From: JAOXRU01 sp965247735
GTDB lineage: Bacteria > Bacteroidota > Bacteroidia > Flavobacteriales > Flavobacteriaceae
DNA: 64,000 nucleotides
Reading direction: 5' to 3'
Assembly (NCBI GenBank): GCA_965247735.1
Contig: CBDFHN010000002.1
Location: 992,001 to 1,056,000, forward strand
Position numbers and translations under genes: made by a program. This document shows positions 37,894-46,781 of the stretch, in pieces. The notes below the pieces were generated by a model, which was given only the letters and a program-made list of their open reading frames with translations, was not told the origin of the DNA and did no database searches. Positions within the stretch are counted from its first letter, which is position 1, and each line of letters begins with the position of its first letter.

Positions 37894-39270
37894 TTATGCT
37901 TTAATTATATTTATTAATTCAGAAACAGTTGAAACAGTTTGCTGTGTTCCATCTCCCATATTTTTTAACACAATAGTATTACTCTGTAATTCTTCTTCTC
38001 CAATCATAGCTACAAATGGTACCGTTCTATTGTTGGCATATTTCATCTGTTTTTGCATTTTTGCTTTATCCGGATACAAATCGGCAACAATACCATTTGC
38101 TCTTAACTCTTTTATCAATTGCATTGATTTTATAGCTTCCTTTTCTCCAAAATTGATAAACAACATATTTAATGACTGGTTGACTTCCACAGGAAAAAGG
38201 CCTAAATCTTCCAAAACAATATAAATTCTGTCCAATCCAAAAGATATTCCGACGCCACCAACATTCTTTAAACCAAAAATTCCAGTAAGATCATCATAAC
38301 GACCACCGCCACCAATAGATCCTAAGTTTACTTCTTTTGGCGCAGCCACTTCAAAAATTGCTCCTGTATAGTAGTTTAGCCCTCTAGCCAATGTAACATC
38401 AATTTCCAAGGTTGATACTGATAAGCCTAATGTTTTTACCGTATTGCAAATAAATTCCAATTCCTCTACACCTCTTAACCCTTCTTCAGAACTTTGCAAT
38501 AGGTCTCTAAGTTTTGCTAATTTGTTTTCATTAGAACCGTCAAAAGAAAATAAAGGTGTTACTTTTTCAATAGCTTCTGGAGCAATGCCTTTGGCTATCA
38601 TTTCTTCCTTTACTTTTTCCTCCCCTATTTTATCAAGCTTGTCTAATGCTACAGTAAAATCTATGAGTTTATCACTAGCACCTATTACTTCAGCAATTCC
38701 AGAAAGTATTTTTCTGTTATTCATCTTAATAGTAACACCTGCTACTTTTAACTCTGAAAAGACTGCATCGTATAATTGTACAAATTCTACTTCTTGAATT
38801 AAGGATTTTGAGCCTACTACATCAGCATCACATTGGAAAAACTCTCTGAATCTTCCTTTCTGCGGACGATCTGCTCTCCAAACTGGCTGAATCTGATACC
38901 TCTTAAACGGGAAATCAATATCATTTTGGTGCATTACTACATAACGTGCAAAAGGTACAGTAAGATCATAACGCAATGCTTTGTCTGAAATTGACGGTGT
39001 TACTTTATTAGATTGTCGTTCTTTTAAAAGTGTTTCATCTACTTTTTTTAAATAATCACCAGAATTTAGAATTTTAAAAATAAGGCGATCTCCTTCTTCA
39101 CCATATTTCCCCATTAAAGTACTTGAGTTTTCAAAACTTGGAGTTTCTATTGGCTGAAAACCATAGGTTTTAAAATGCTTTTTTATGACATTAAAAATAT
39201 AGTTTCGTTTTTCTACCTCTATTGGTGAAAAGTCTCTTGTCCCTTTTGGTAAACCAGGTTTTTGTGCCAT
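37894..39270 (-). CDS. hisS: Histidyl-tRNA synthetase
   Basis: 458 residues, class II synthetase. Motif 1 region GTRDFSPIEVEKRNYIF, motif 2 FRYQIQPVWRADRPQKGRFREF written as KRYQIQPVWRAD then GRFREFFQCD, histidine A motif LARGLNYYTGAIFEV, and motif 3 GGVGISFGLDRIY are all present. The C-terminal anticodon-binding domain (from about residue 360) follows. It charges tRNA-His. Its own gene unit; the next gene on the same strand begins 95 bp upstream. Confidence 0.97.
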   Translation of the reverse strand: MAQKPGLPKGTRDFSPIEVEKRNYIFNVIKKHFKTYGFQPIETPSFENSSTLMGKYGEEGDRLIFKILNSGDYLKKVDETLLKERQSNKVTPSISDKALRYDLTVPFARYVVMHQNDIDFPFKRYQIQPVWRADRPQKGRFREFFQCDADVVGSKSLIQEVEFVQLYDAVFSELKVAGVTIKMNNRKILSGIAEVIGASDKLIDFTVALDKLDKIGEEKVKEEMIAKGIAPEAIEKVTPLFSFDGSNENKLAKLRDLLQSSEEGLRGVEELEFICNTVKTLGLSVSTLEIDVTLARGLNYYTGAIFEVAAPKEVNLGSIGGGGRYDDLTGIFGLKNVGGVGISFGLDRIYIVLEDLGLFPVEVNQSLNMLFINFGEKEAIKSMQLIKELRANGIVADLYPDKAKMQKQMKYANNRTVPFVAMIGEEELQSNTIVLKNMGDGTQQTVSTVSELINIIKA

Positions 39271-39365
39271 TTATGTTGTGTGCTTTATTTTTGTTTTTTA
39301 TCAATCTAAGATCGAGCTCAAATAATTATTTGGCTCTGAGAGAATCAATATGGTCAATTCCTTAT

Positions 39366-39836
39366 TTATCCAATAATTTTATCAAACCAGTTAAATAATT
39401 CTCCTTTTGTAATGGAAGCTCCCTTTTGGATCAATTGAAATTTATCCAAAGATTTATCATCTGTATATCCTTTGGTTGCTGACATCATTTTTACCTGATC
39501 TGAATTATAATTTTGTTTAAACCAAGTAAATCCTTCTTGAGTGGTTACATCAATATTAAGGTTTTGAATGCGAATTGCTATTAACTTCATTTCGTTTTTT
39601 CCTAAAGAAAACAAGTGCATTTCTCTCGCCGAAATATTTTCTAAATATTCCACTTTTGCTAAAACTCCTTCCCATATCAAATCAGAAAAAACATCCAATT
39701 CTTGCTCTGCAACTTCTGGTTTATCTTTTTTAATTGCAGTCCACTCGGCTGCAGTAATAGTTTGGGTAGCCAAAAAATTAATAAATTCTGGGTGTAATTC
39801 TTCTAACTGCTCTTTTGTTAATCGTGCGTATTTCAT
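39366..39836 (-). CDS. Conserved hypothetical protein (DUF6495-like)
   Basis: 156 residues, soluble, no signal peptide. The N-terminus MKYARLTKEQLEELHPEFIN FLATQ-type sequence (split here) and the block DVFSDLIWEGVLAKVEYLE match a small Flavobacteriaceae-specific family that I recall as DUF6495. A central DSDQVKMM-like segment reads YNSDQVKMMSATKGY. No catalytic motif can be seen. It lies upstream of hisS on the same strand. Function unknown. Confidence 0.75.
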   Translation of the reverse strand: MKYARLTKEQLEELHPEFINFLATQTITAAEWTAIKKDKPEVAEQELDVFSDLIWEGVLAKVEYLENISAREMHLFSLGKNEMKLIAIRIQNLNIDVTTQEGFTWFKQNYNSDQVKMMSATKGYTDDKSLDKFQLIQKGASITKGELFNWFDKIIG

Positions 39837-39944
39837 CTATCCTATTGCATTTATCGGTCTAATAAAGCAGCTGTTTTTATAATTCTATTAACGAAATATT
39901 TTAACACAGTTGCTTCAATAAATTTTAAATCTGGCACAAAAATA

Positions 39945-39973
39945 ACAAAGGCTGTAAAATTTACAGCCTTTGT
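39945..39973 (-). terminator. Terminator after the TonB receptor gene
   Basis: Perfect 13-bp stem ACAAAGGCTGTAA / TTACAGCCTTTGT with a 3-nt loop; on the minus strand a T-rich run follows. Confidence 0.88.
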
Positions 39974-40009
39974 CTTCATATATTTTAGTATTCTTTATAA
40001 ACAATAGTA

Positions 40010-43000
40010 TTAGAAGATATATCTAACTCCTATTTGTGCTTGCCACCTAGACAACAAACTAGTGTCATATGAAAAGGTTTCGGTTAATGTTTGATCAAAA
40101 GAATACGTTGGATTATTGGCACTATCAACAGAAACTCCTAATACTTGTTTGTTTCTAGGGATTTGAACTACACCCCAGTCTGAACTAATTAAATTACCAA
40201 CATTTAATACATCCAAGCTAATTTGAAATTTATTTTCTTTACTTACTTTAATATCCTGAAGCACTTTAACATCCCATTTTCCTCTCCAAGGTGCTAGCGC
40301 TCCAAAACGATCAGCATAAGAACCTCTATTATCACTTAAATAATCATCTTGTTGGATAAAAGCTTCAAAAGCAGCCGCCTGTCCACTTCCACTAAATGTC
40401 ATTTGCCCTACTTCTGCAGAAGTAGGTATATAGATCAAATCATTAGTTCTTTGTCCATCATTATTGATATCTCCTCCATAGATATAGCTATACCGCGCTC
40501 CTTTTGCATATTCAAAAAAGGCAGACACGATGGTACCTGTTGAAAACTCTTTTGAAATAACACCAATAAATCTATGCTTATCTCCATAACCTGAATTTGA
40601 CAATACTTCTGCATTGGCATCCCCAACAACAGCATTGGCGGCAAATGCATCACCAGTAATTTCTGCTTCAATTGAATTTACATCTTTTGCATCCAAATAA
40701 CTATATGCTAGCATTGTATACAATCCACTTTCGAATGTTTTTTCTCCTTTTAAGGACATATTCCAAATCCTTCCTTTATCAGAATTAGAAAAAACATAGG
40801 CATTGGTTGGACCTCCAAATACTGAAGATTTATCAGTTGTTACATATACAGCTCTATTATCCACACCGTTTAATGATGATGTTGGTTTATTTAGCCCCCA
40901 ATTTTGAACCAAAGGCCCATTAATATCTTTAGTATAAGAAACGTCCGCGGTAAGTACTATTCCATTATTGAAGCGTTTATCTAACCCAAAATTAGTCCTC
41001 CATACTTGTGGAAATTTATAATCTGGATCAACAACTTGATAAAAGAAAAAATTTGGGTTTCCAATTTGATTTCCTAACCATACAAAAGGAAAACGTCCTG
41101 TAAACAATCCTGTACCTCCTCTTAATTGTAATGACTTATCGCCTTTTACATCCCAGTTATACCCTAATCTAGGTGATATTAATATTTCACTGCTTGGCAT
41201 TTTTGTAGAATCAAAAAACACATCATCACCCGTTTCTGGATCAAAATATCTTATTGACGGATCATATGCAGCTCCATTATCAATTACATCTTGGGCTTTT
41301 ACTGCAGAATCAAAAAATAATGGTTTATCAAAACGCACTCCATAGGTTACTTTAAATTTATCAGATGCATTCCATTCATCCTGAATATAAAATGACAATT
41401 GCCCAACATTTGTTTCTGCTAAGGCCCATCCTCCAACATTTCCAGTTCCTGCAGCTTCTAAACTCTTATTTGTTGCAATTGCAGTATCAAAAGCAGATTG
41501 GTAAAAAGAAACCAAAGAAGCTTCGTTTGCAGGATCTCTAAAATCTGCAATAGACCCTGTTGGAAAGAATACTCCTTGCGCTCCATAAGTTCCCAAATTG
41601 AATGAGTTGTCAAATTGAAATTTTTCAAAAGAAAAACCAACTGTATAGGTATGATCTCCTTTAAAAAAGTTTAAATTATTTGTGAATTGCAATACTTTTT
41701 GATCCAATTCATTATTAATTGAAAATGGCTCATGACCAGCTATAATATAGTTAGAACTTCCTGATGCATCTAATAATGTTATTGATGGTGCTGGTGAAGA
41801 CAATGGTTTTCTAAAATCATCAAAATGGGTATATCCTATTTGCAATTTATTAATTGTATTTTCAGAAAGCGTAGAGTTTAACTCAATTTGAAAGGATGAT
41901 ATTTTATTGTTAATTTGATATCCAGAGTTTTCAAATTGCATAGTTGCCAAATTTGGACCTCTAACACCTAATGCAGTAGGATGAGCCGGTTTTTCTTTTG
42001 ATGCATCCAAAAAATTATATATAAATGCCAATCTATTATTATCATTTATATTCCAATCCAATTTAAAAATACCTTTTGTAGAATTAGAGTCATAATTGAA
42101 TCCGTTATATGCCCCCGGATTATAAAAAACATCATTCCCAGTACCATCTTTCCCAACTACAACTTGTCTTAATACATTATCTACCAAGGCAAAATCTGAA
42201 GCCAAAACTCTCGACTCATTTATAGTACCAGATCCTGAATTTGGAGCAAATCCGTTGGTTCCTAAATCTGTACGTTCATCTTTTTCAAAGTTAACAAAGA
42301 AAAACAATTTATTCTTAATAATAGGACCTCCAATACTAACTCCATACTGCTTTTGTTGTAAATCAGCTTTAAAAACATCATCTCCTTTAATACTACCTCC
42401 AGTCATACTTTCATTTCTATAAAACCCATAAACAGTACCATGAAACTCATTAGTTCCACTTTTAGTAACTGCATTTACGGATGCTCCAGTAAATCCTGAT
42501 TGGGTAACATCATAAGGAGCGGTAGATATTTGAATTTGTTCTATAGCATCAAGTGAAATAGGAGTTGATCCTGTTTGCCCACCAGGTTGCGCAGCATCTA
42601 ATCCAAATGGATTATTAAAAACAGCACCATCCAACGAAAAGTTATTGAATTGATCATTCCTACCTCCAAAAGAACCGCCACTAGCAGTTGGCTCCAATCT
42701 TGTAAAATCATTTGTAGATCTTGATATTGTAGGTAATCTTGTTAATTCTCTTCTACCAACACTGGTTTCTGCTCCAGTTCTATCACTTCCAAATGTTCCC
42801 CCGCGAGTAGAAACAACTACAACTTCTCCTAATTGTTGACTATCCGAAGTTAAGATTACGTTTTTATTAAATGTTTGCCCTAATTGTAAGTATACATCAT
42901 TAAATACCTGATCTTTAAAACCGATATAACTGAATGTTATTGTGTATGGTCCACCTACTCTAAGGTTTAACAAATTAAATCTACCATCTTCATTTGCAGC

Positions 43001-43171
43001 CATACCATACTTTGTTCCTGTAGGAGTATGAACAGCAAGTATATTTGCTCCAAATAAAGGTTCGTTTTGATCATCTTGAACCAGCCCTCTTATACTAGAT
43101 GTGGTTACTTGAGAATAGGCTACTGTTGCGATTGCTAGAAACAATAGACTGCAAAGTAATTTTTTTTTCAT
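40010..43171 (-). CDS. TonB-dependent receptor, Oar-like, with carboxypeptidase-regulatory domain
   Basis: 1,053 residues. Signal peptide at residues 1-20, a carboxypeptidase D regulatory-like beta-sandwich at about 22-110 (VRGL..D..NEPLFGANILA), then a plug domain (VVVSTRGGTFGSD ... NNFSLDGAVFNNPFGLD ... IQISTAPYDVTQSGFTGASVNAVTKSGTNEFHG). The rest is an outer-membrane beta-barrel ending in the C-terminal phenylalanine of RYIF. This resembles the Oar family. No SusD partner is adjacent, so it is not a classical polysaccharide-utilisation receptor. Substrate unknown. Confidence 0.92.
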   Translation of the reverse strand: MKKKLLCSLLFLAIATVAYSQVTTSSIRGLVQDDQNEPLFGANILAVHTPTGTKYGMAANEDGRFNLLNLRVGGPYTITFSYIGFKDQVFNDVYLQLGQTFNKNVILTSDSQQLGEVVVVSTRGGTFGSDRTGAETSVGRRELTRLPTISRSTNDFTRLEPTASGGSFGGRNDQFNNFSLDGAVFNNPFGLDAAQPGGQTGSTPISLDAIEQIQISTAPYDVTQSGFTGASVNAVTKSGTNEFHGTVYGFYRNESMTGGSIKGDDVFKADLQQKQYGVSIGGPIIKNKLFFFVNFEKDERTDLGTNGFAPNSGSGTINESRVLASDFALVDNVLRQVVVGKDGTGNDVFYNPGAYNGFNYDSNSTKGIFKLDWNINDNNRLAFIYNFLDASKEKPAHPTALGVRGPNLATMQFENSGYQINNKISSFQIELNSTLSENTINKLQIGYTHFDDFRKPLSSPAPSITLLDASGSSNYIIAGHEPFSINNELDQKVLQFTNNLNFFKGDHTYTVGFSFEKFQFDNSFNLGTYGAQGVFFPTGSIADFRDPANEASLVSFYQSAFDTAIATNKSLEAAGTGNVGGWALAETNVGQLSFYIQDEWNASDKFKVTYGVRFDKPLFFDSAVKAQDVIDNGAAYDPSIRYFDPETGDDVFFDSTKMPSSEILISPRLGYNWDVKGDKSLQLRGGTGLFTGRFPFVWLGNQIGNPNFFFYQVVDPDYKFPQVWRTNFGLDKRFNNGIVLTADVSYTKDINGPLVQNWGLNKPTSSLNGVDNRAVYVTTDKSSVFGGPTNAYVFSNSDKGRIWNMSLKGEKTFESGLYTMLAYSYLDAKDVNSIEAEITGDAFAANAVVGDANAEVLSNSGYGDKHRFIGVISKEFSTGTIVSAFFEYAKGARYSYIYGGDINNDGQRTNDLIYIPTSAEVGQMTFSGSGQAAAFEAFIQQDDYLSDNRGSYADRFGALAPWRGKWDVKVLQDIKVSKENKFQISLDVLNVGNLISSDWGVVQIPRNKQVLGVSVDSANNPTYSFDQTLTETFSYDTSLLSRWQAQIGVRYIF

Positions 43172-43201
43172 AAAGTGTTTGTTAGTTGCACCGTTATAAT
43201 C

Positions 43202-43235
43202 AACAAGAAAAATGGCAATTATGCATTCTTCTTGT
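43202..43235. other. Inverted repeat upstream of the TonB receptor gene
   Basis: AACAAGAA (43202-43209) and TTCTTGTT (43228-43235) frame 18 bp, 30-60 bp before the receptor start. It may be an operator or a leader hairpin; evidence is only the symmetry. Confidence 0.3.
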
Positions 43236-43350
43236 TAAGAATAGTTGGTTTGTTTGTTAAAATTGTTTTGCTTATTCCAACAAATTAGCTCAAAAAAATG
43301 TCATTTCCTACATTATTTCTTTAATTAATAAGAAAAACCTCCTCAACACA

Positions 43351-43396
43351 AAAAGTCACCACTATTTTGATGTTTATCAAAATAGTGGTGACTTTT
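43351..43396. terminator. Strong hairpin terminator
   Basis: A perfect 20-bp stem starting AAAAGTCACCACTATTTTGA with a 6-nt loop, flanked by A-rich and T-rich tracts. It lies just beyond the end of the 43418 gene. Confidence 0.93.
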
Positions 43397-43417
43397 TTAC
43401 TATTACCAATATTAATT

Positions 43418-43813
43418 TTACGCTGGCTTTAAAGCTTCATGTGACTCTTCCTCCGCTTCTAGCTCTAATTTCTGGTGCAATACATACGTAATCCACAACA
43501 TAATTAAACAAATTACAGCAGCAGCACCATTACCTTGTTTTGCCATATAATGTGCTACAATTGCAAATATAAAATTCAAAAAGAATCCTGCATAAGCCCA
43601 TTCTACTATCCATTTTCCCTTATTAAATATAATAACTGCCAAGCCCACAAATTGGGCAACAGTTAAAGAATGTATCAGGTGTTCTGGATACCCTAGTTCT
43701 GTAAAGTTTGCCAAGGTTTCTTCATAATTGAATACATAGTTCCAAATAGAGCCCATTATCAATAAAGAAAACAGAGACAAAACAACAATATATGCTATTT
43801 TTTTATTATTCAT
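43418..43813 (-). CDS. DoxX-like four-helix membrane protein, paralogue 1
   Basis: 131 residues with four predicted membrane helices (about 8-26, 45-62, 70-90, 94-112), in the style of DoxX-like small membrane proteins. The block LGYPEHLIHSLTVAQFVGLAV, followed by NKGKWIVEWAYAGFFLNFIFA, is shared nearly word for word with the next gene upstream. Length, topology and motif content match that tandem paralogue, at roughly 65% identity. Function unknown; DoxX relatives have been linked to quinone or thiol redox roles, which is not proven for this subgroup. Confidence 0.78.
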   Translation of the reverse strand: MNNKKIAYIVVLSLFSLLIMGSIWNYVFNYEETLANFTELGYPEHLIHSLTVAQFVGLAVIIFNKGKWIVEWAYAGFFLNFIFAIVAHYMAKQGNGAAAVICLIMLWITYVLHQKLELEAEEESHEALKPA

Positions 43814-43947
43814 AATTAAAATAGATTAATGATTTTGTAATAAAAGTACTACAAATGAATTGTCTGAACCAACAATTTGTTGTGGAATTCAGAAAAAACA
43901 TGGGGAACTTAGAAAAATGAGTTATGAAACTTAATTTTTGAGCAAAA

Positions 43948-43974
43948 AAAAAGAGCTATTTACATAGCTCTTTT
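43948..43974 (-). terminator. Terminator after paralogue 2
   Basis: AAAAAGAGCTAT / ATAGCTCTTTTT type stem with a short loop in the 310-bp gap between the two paralogues. The rest of that gap has no ORF. Confidence 0.8.
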
Positions 43975-44123
43975 TAACCTCCCAACCTAATATGGCTTTT
44001 CTTTTAAAACTTTTAAGAAAGTTTAGCAAGAAAGTTCACCATAACTCTTCTATTTCCAATTTTGCTTTCGCCTCACTGTCCACAATATTGTGTAATAGAA
44101 ATTTGAATCAATATTTTTTTACT

Positions 44124-44522
44124 CTAGGAAGCAAATTGTCTTACATTATCATTTGCCAATTCCTTATCGTATTTTCTTTTTTTATTAAGCACATAAGTCA
44201 CCCATAATACTAATAAGCAAATTACTGCTGCCGCTCCGTTACCTTCTTTAGCAACATAATGAGCTATTATTGCGAAAACAAAATTCAAAAAGAACCCTGC
44301 ATAAGCCCACTCAATTAACCATTTTCCTTTATTAAACACAATAACAGCTAGACCTAAAATCTGTGCTACTGTTAAGGAATGAATTAAATGCTCTGGATAG
44401 CCTAACTTGCTAAACTCAACTAAAGCTTCTTCATAGTTGAACAAATAATTCCAAACAAATCCTAAAATCAAAAATGAAAATAACGCTAAAACAATCTTAT
44501 AGACTAAGTTTTTGTTATCCAT
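44124..44522 (-). CDS. DoxX-like four-helix membrane protein, paralogue 2
   Basis: 132 residues, four predicted membrane helices. It aligns end to end with the 43418-43813 protein: NYLFNYEEALVEFSKLGYPEH, SLTVAQILGLAVIVFNKGKW, and AYAGFFLNFVFAIIAHYVAK. The C-terminal tails differ. Separate terminators and an individual -7 element (TATCTTTG at 44553-44560, minus strand) show independent transcription, so the pair arose by tandem duplication and may be regulated differently. Confidence 0.78.
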   Translation of the reverse strand: MDNKNLVYKIVLALFSFLILGFVWNYLFNYEEALVEFSKLGYPEHLIHSLTVAQILGLAVIVFNKGKWLIEWAYAGFFLNFVFAIIAHYVAKEGNGAAAVICLLVLWVTYVLNKKRKYDKELANDNVRQFAS

Positions 44523-44552
44523 GATTTCAAATTATAGTTAGATTTGCTTCTC

Positions 44553-44560
44553 CAAAGATA
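44553..44560 (-). promoter_or_regulatory. -7 element of paralogue 2
   Basis: TATCTTTG on the minus strand, about 30 bp before the start codon. Confidence 0.5.
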
Positions 44561-44673
44561 CTTGTTTGTTGTTAACACATGAGATTAATACAGACGGACT
44601 TCGTATATGTGTCGATTAACTGCGGTTTAATGTCGACGAACGGTTATATAAGTAATTTCGCAAATTTACTGCA

Positions 44674-44706
44674 TAAAAAAAGAGCCACGCATACTGCATG
44701 GCTCTT
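44674..44706 (-). terminator. Terminator of the rpsF-rpsR-rplI operon
   Basis: AAGAGCCA / TGGCTCTT stem extended by GC pairs, followed on the minus strand by seven T's. Confidence 0.88.
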
Positions 44707-44726
44707 AATATCAAAAAAGTGATTGC

Positions 44727-45182
44727 TTATTTCTTAGTTTCAGCAACTACTTCAAAATCAAAACTTAACGTTACTGATCTGTGTAATCTAATATCTGCCT
44801 TATATGGCCCAGTTCTTTTAACTGATCCACCGATAATTTTGATAAACTTCTTATCAATATCATGACCTTTTTTAGCAATAGCATCTGCTAAATCCATATT
44901 AGTAATAGAACCAAATAACTTAGTTCCAGCTCCAGTTTTTGCTGAAATTTTAACTTCAATTTGTTTTAATGAATCTGCAACCTTATTAGCATCTTCTACT
45001 AATTTGTTTTCTTTATAAGCTCTTTGCTTTAAGTTTTCTGCTAAAACTTTTTTCGCAGAAATAGTAGCTAAAATAGCTTTTTTCGTAGGAATTAAAAAGT
45101 TTCTACCATATCCGTTTTTCACCGTAACGATATCATCTTTAAAGCCTAAATGCTGAATGTCTTCTTTTAATATAAGTTCCAT
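44727..45182 (-). CDS. rplI: 50S ribosomal protein L9
   Basis: 151 residues. L9 binds 23S rRNA and extends away from the ribosome. The N-terminal domain MELILKEDIQHLGFKDDIVTVKNGYGRNFLIP is diagnostic (shown here from its first half), followed by the long connecting helix (residues about 40-75) and a C-terminal domain with KLFGSITNMDLADAI. Last gene of the S6-S18-L9 operon, 14 bp after rpsR. Confidence 0.97.
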   Translation of the reverse strand: MELILKEDIQHLGFKDDIVTVKNGYGRNFLIPTKKAILATISAKKVLAENLKQRAYKENKLVEDANKVADSLKQIEVKISAKTGAGTKLFGSITNMDLADAIAKKGHDIDKKFIKIIGGSVKRTGPYKADIRLHRSVTLSFDFEVVAETKK

Positions 45183-45196
45183 AATATCTACTTATT

Positions 45197-45496
45197 TTAC
45201 TTTAATAAATCACCAACGTATGGCATTAATGCTAAGTGACGACCTCTTTTTACAGCTACAGCCACTTTTCTTTGAAACTTTAAAGACGTTCCAGTTAGTC
45301 TTCTTGGAAGTAATTTCCCTTGTTCGTTAACAAACTTGATTAAGAAATCTGGATCTTTATAATCTATGTACTTAATACCAGATTTTTTAAATCTACAATA
45401 TTTCTTTTGCTTGTTTGTTTCAATATTAAGAGGAGTAAGATATCTGATCTCTCCGTCTTTTTTTCCTTTAGCTTGTTGTTCTATTGATGACGCCAT
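45197..45496 (-). CDS. rpsR: 30S ribosomal protein S18
   Basis: 99 residues. The core YCRFKKSGIKYIDYKDPDFL and the basic RLTGTSLKFQRKVAVAVKRG RHLALMPYV-type end are the S18 signature. S18 pairs with S6 on the platform of the small subunit. The N-terminal 25 residues are a group-specific extension. It begins 3 bp after rpsF, so translation is probably coupled. Confidence 0.97.
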   Translation of the reverse strand: MASSIEQQAKGKKDGEIRYLTPLNIETNKQKKYCRFKKSGIKYIDYKDPDFLIKFVNEQGKLLPRRLTGTSLKFQRKVAVAVKRGRHLALMPYVGDLLK

Positions 45497-45499
45497 ACC

Positions 45500-45838
45500 T
45501 TAGTTTTTTGCTTTTAACTTAGTTCTTCTTCTTTCAGCCCAAGATATAGCATGCTTATCTAACTTTACAGTTAAGTAACGCATAATACGCTCATCTCTTC
45601 TAAATCCTAATTCGTAAGAATCAATTGCTTCTCCAGCAACTTGAAATTCGAATAAGTGATAAAAACCACTTTTTTTATGTTGAATTGGATATGCTAATTT
45701 TTTTAATCCCCAATTTTCCTTGGAAATAAATTTAGCACCCTTAGAAGTTAAGAAATCTTCATATTTCTTAACTGTCTCCTCTATCTGGTCTTCAGATAGA
45801 ACGGGATTTAAAATGAAAACAGTTTCATAATGATTCAT
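45500..45838 (-). CDS. rpsF: 30S ribosomal protein S6
   Basis: 112 residues. The N-terminal MNHYETVFILNPVLSEDQIE and the NWGLKKLAYPIQHKKSGFYHL block are the S6 signature; RRDERIMRYLTVKLDKH is near the end. S6 forms a dimer with S18 in the 30S platform. First gene of the S6-S18-L9 operon, with its own strong promoter and only a short leader, so no room for the S6:S18 leader element found in some bacteria. Confidence 0.97.
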   Translation of the reverse strand: MNHYETVFILNPVLSEDQIEETVKKYEDFLTSKGAKFISKENWGLKKLAYPIQHKKSGFYHLFEFQVAGEAIDSYELGFRRDERIMRYLTVKLDKHAISWAERRRTKLKAKN

Positions 45839-45867
45839 AAAATACTTATTTTAATTATTTCAGTTTG

Positions 45868-45899
45868 CAAAAATATAAATTAATAATTTACCATACAAA
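45868..45899 (-). promoter_or_regulatory. rpsF operon promoter
   Basis: Minus strand: TTTG (45896-45899), 20-bp spacer, TATTTTTG (45868-45875). The predicted start near 45864 gives a ~25-nt leader. Confidence 0.75.
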
Positions 45900-46079
45900 T
45901 GATTCTTCTGAGTATTTTTAACTATTTTTGTATAAGCTCAAGTATGTTAATAACCGACCACTAAACTCTCTTTTTTGAAGATTATACAACAGATTATAGT
46001 CTGTTTACATCTTTTATTGTAGTTGGTCGTATTATTTTGTTACTTTGGCGGTATAATAACCTACATATCTACCCAATTC

Positions 46080-46772
46080 ATGAAATTAAAATGTATAATA
46101 GTTGATGACTCTTCACTACAGCGGATGGCTGTAGCAAAGTTGGTGAACAATCACCCGCTTCTATCGTTAATTGCTGAATACAGTAATGCAATAGAGGCAA
46201 AGAACGGACTTAAGAACAATCCTGTGGATTTGATATTCTTAGATATTGAAATGCCAATTGTAAATGGTTTTGATCTATTAGAGTCTTTAGAAAACCCTCC
46301 TCAGGTAATATTAATTACTGGAAAAGTTGACTATGCTTTAAAAGCATTTGATTACAATGTTACAGATTACCTTCACAAACCTATTACATATGAGCGTTTT
46401 GATGCTTCTGTAAAAAGAGCTGTTCAGAAATTTGAACAGATGAACAGAACAGAAGAAGAGGATGACCATATCTTTGTAAAGAGTAATCTAAAAAAGAGAA
46501 AAGTTATCCTTAACGACATTAAGTGGATTGAGGCACTTGGTGACTACGTAAAACTTGTAACTGATGAGGCTAATATTGTAATATTATCTACAATGAAAGC
46601 TTTTGAAAAAGAATTACCAGCAGAGCGTTTTTTAAGAATACACAAATCTTATATCGTTAATCTTGATAAAATAGAACGCTTTAACAGTAAAAATGTTGAA
46701 GTTCAAGGAAGGCAAATACCATTGAGCAGAAACAAAAAAACTGAACTAGCTGAAGCGCTTAATAACGTTTAA
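46080..46772 (+). CDS. LytTR-family response regulator
   Basis: 230 residues from the ATG at 46080, where receiver homology begins (KLKCIIVDDSSLQR). The receiver domain has the phosphoacceptor Asp in DLIFLDIEMP and the Lys in YLHKPITYE. The LytTR DNA-binding domain follows from about residue 125 (IFVKSNLKKRKVILNDIKWIEALGDYVKL ... FLRIHKSYIVNLDKI, quoted in part). It binds direct repeats near target promoters. No sensor kinase is next to it, as is common for these regulators in Bacteroidota. Confidence 0.93.
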   Translation: MKLKCIIVDDSSLQRMAVAKLVNNHPLLSLIAEYSNAIEAKNGLKNNPVDLIFLDIEMPIVNGFDLLESLENPPQVILITGKVDYALKAFDYNVTDYLHKPITYERFDASVKRAVQKFEQMNRTEEEDDHIFVKSNLKKRKVILNDIKWIEALGDYVKLVTDEANIVILSTMKAFEKELPAERFLRIHKSYIVNLDKIERFNSKNVEVQGRQIPLSRNKKTELAEALNNV

Positions 46773-46781
46773 AATATTTTT

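Noticed and set aside
45839..45960. S6:S18 ribosomal protein leader upstream of rpsF
   Set aside because: The promoter leaves only ~25 nt of leader, too short for the known element.
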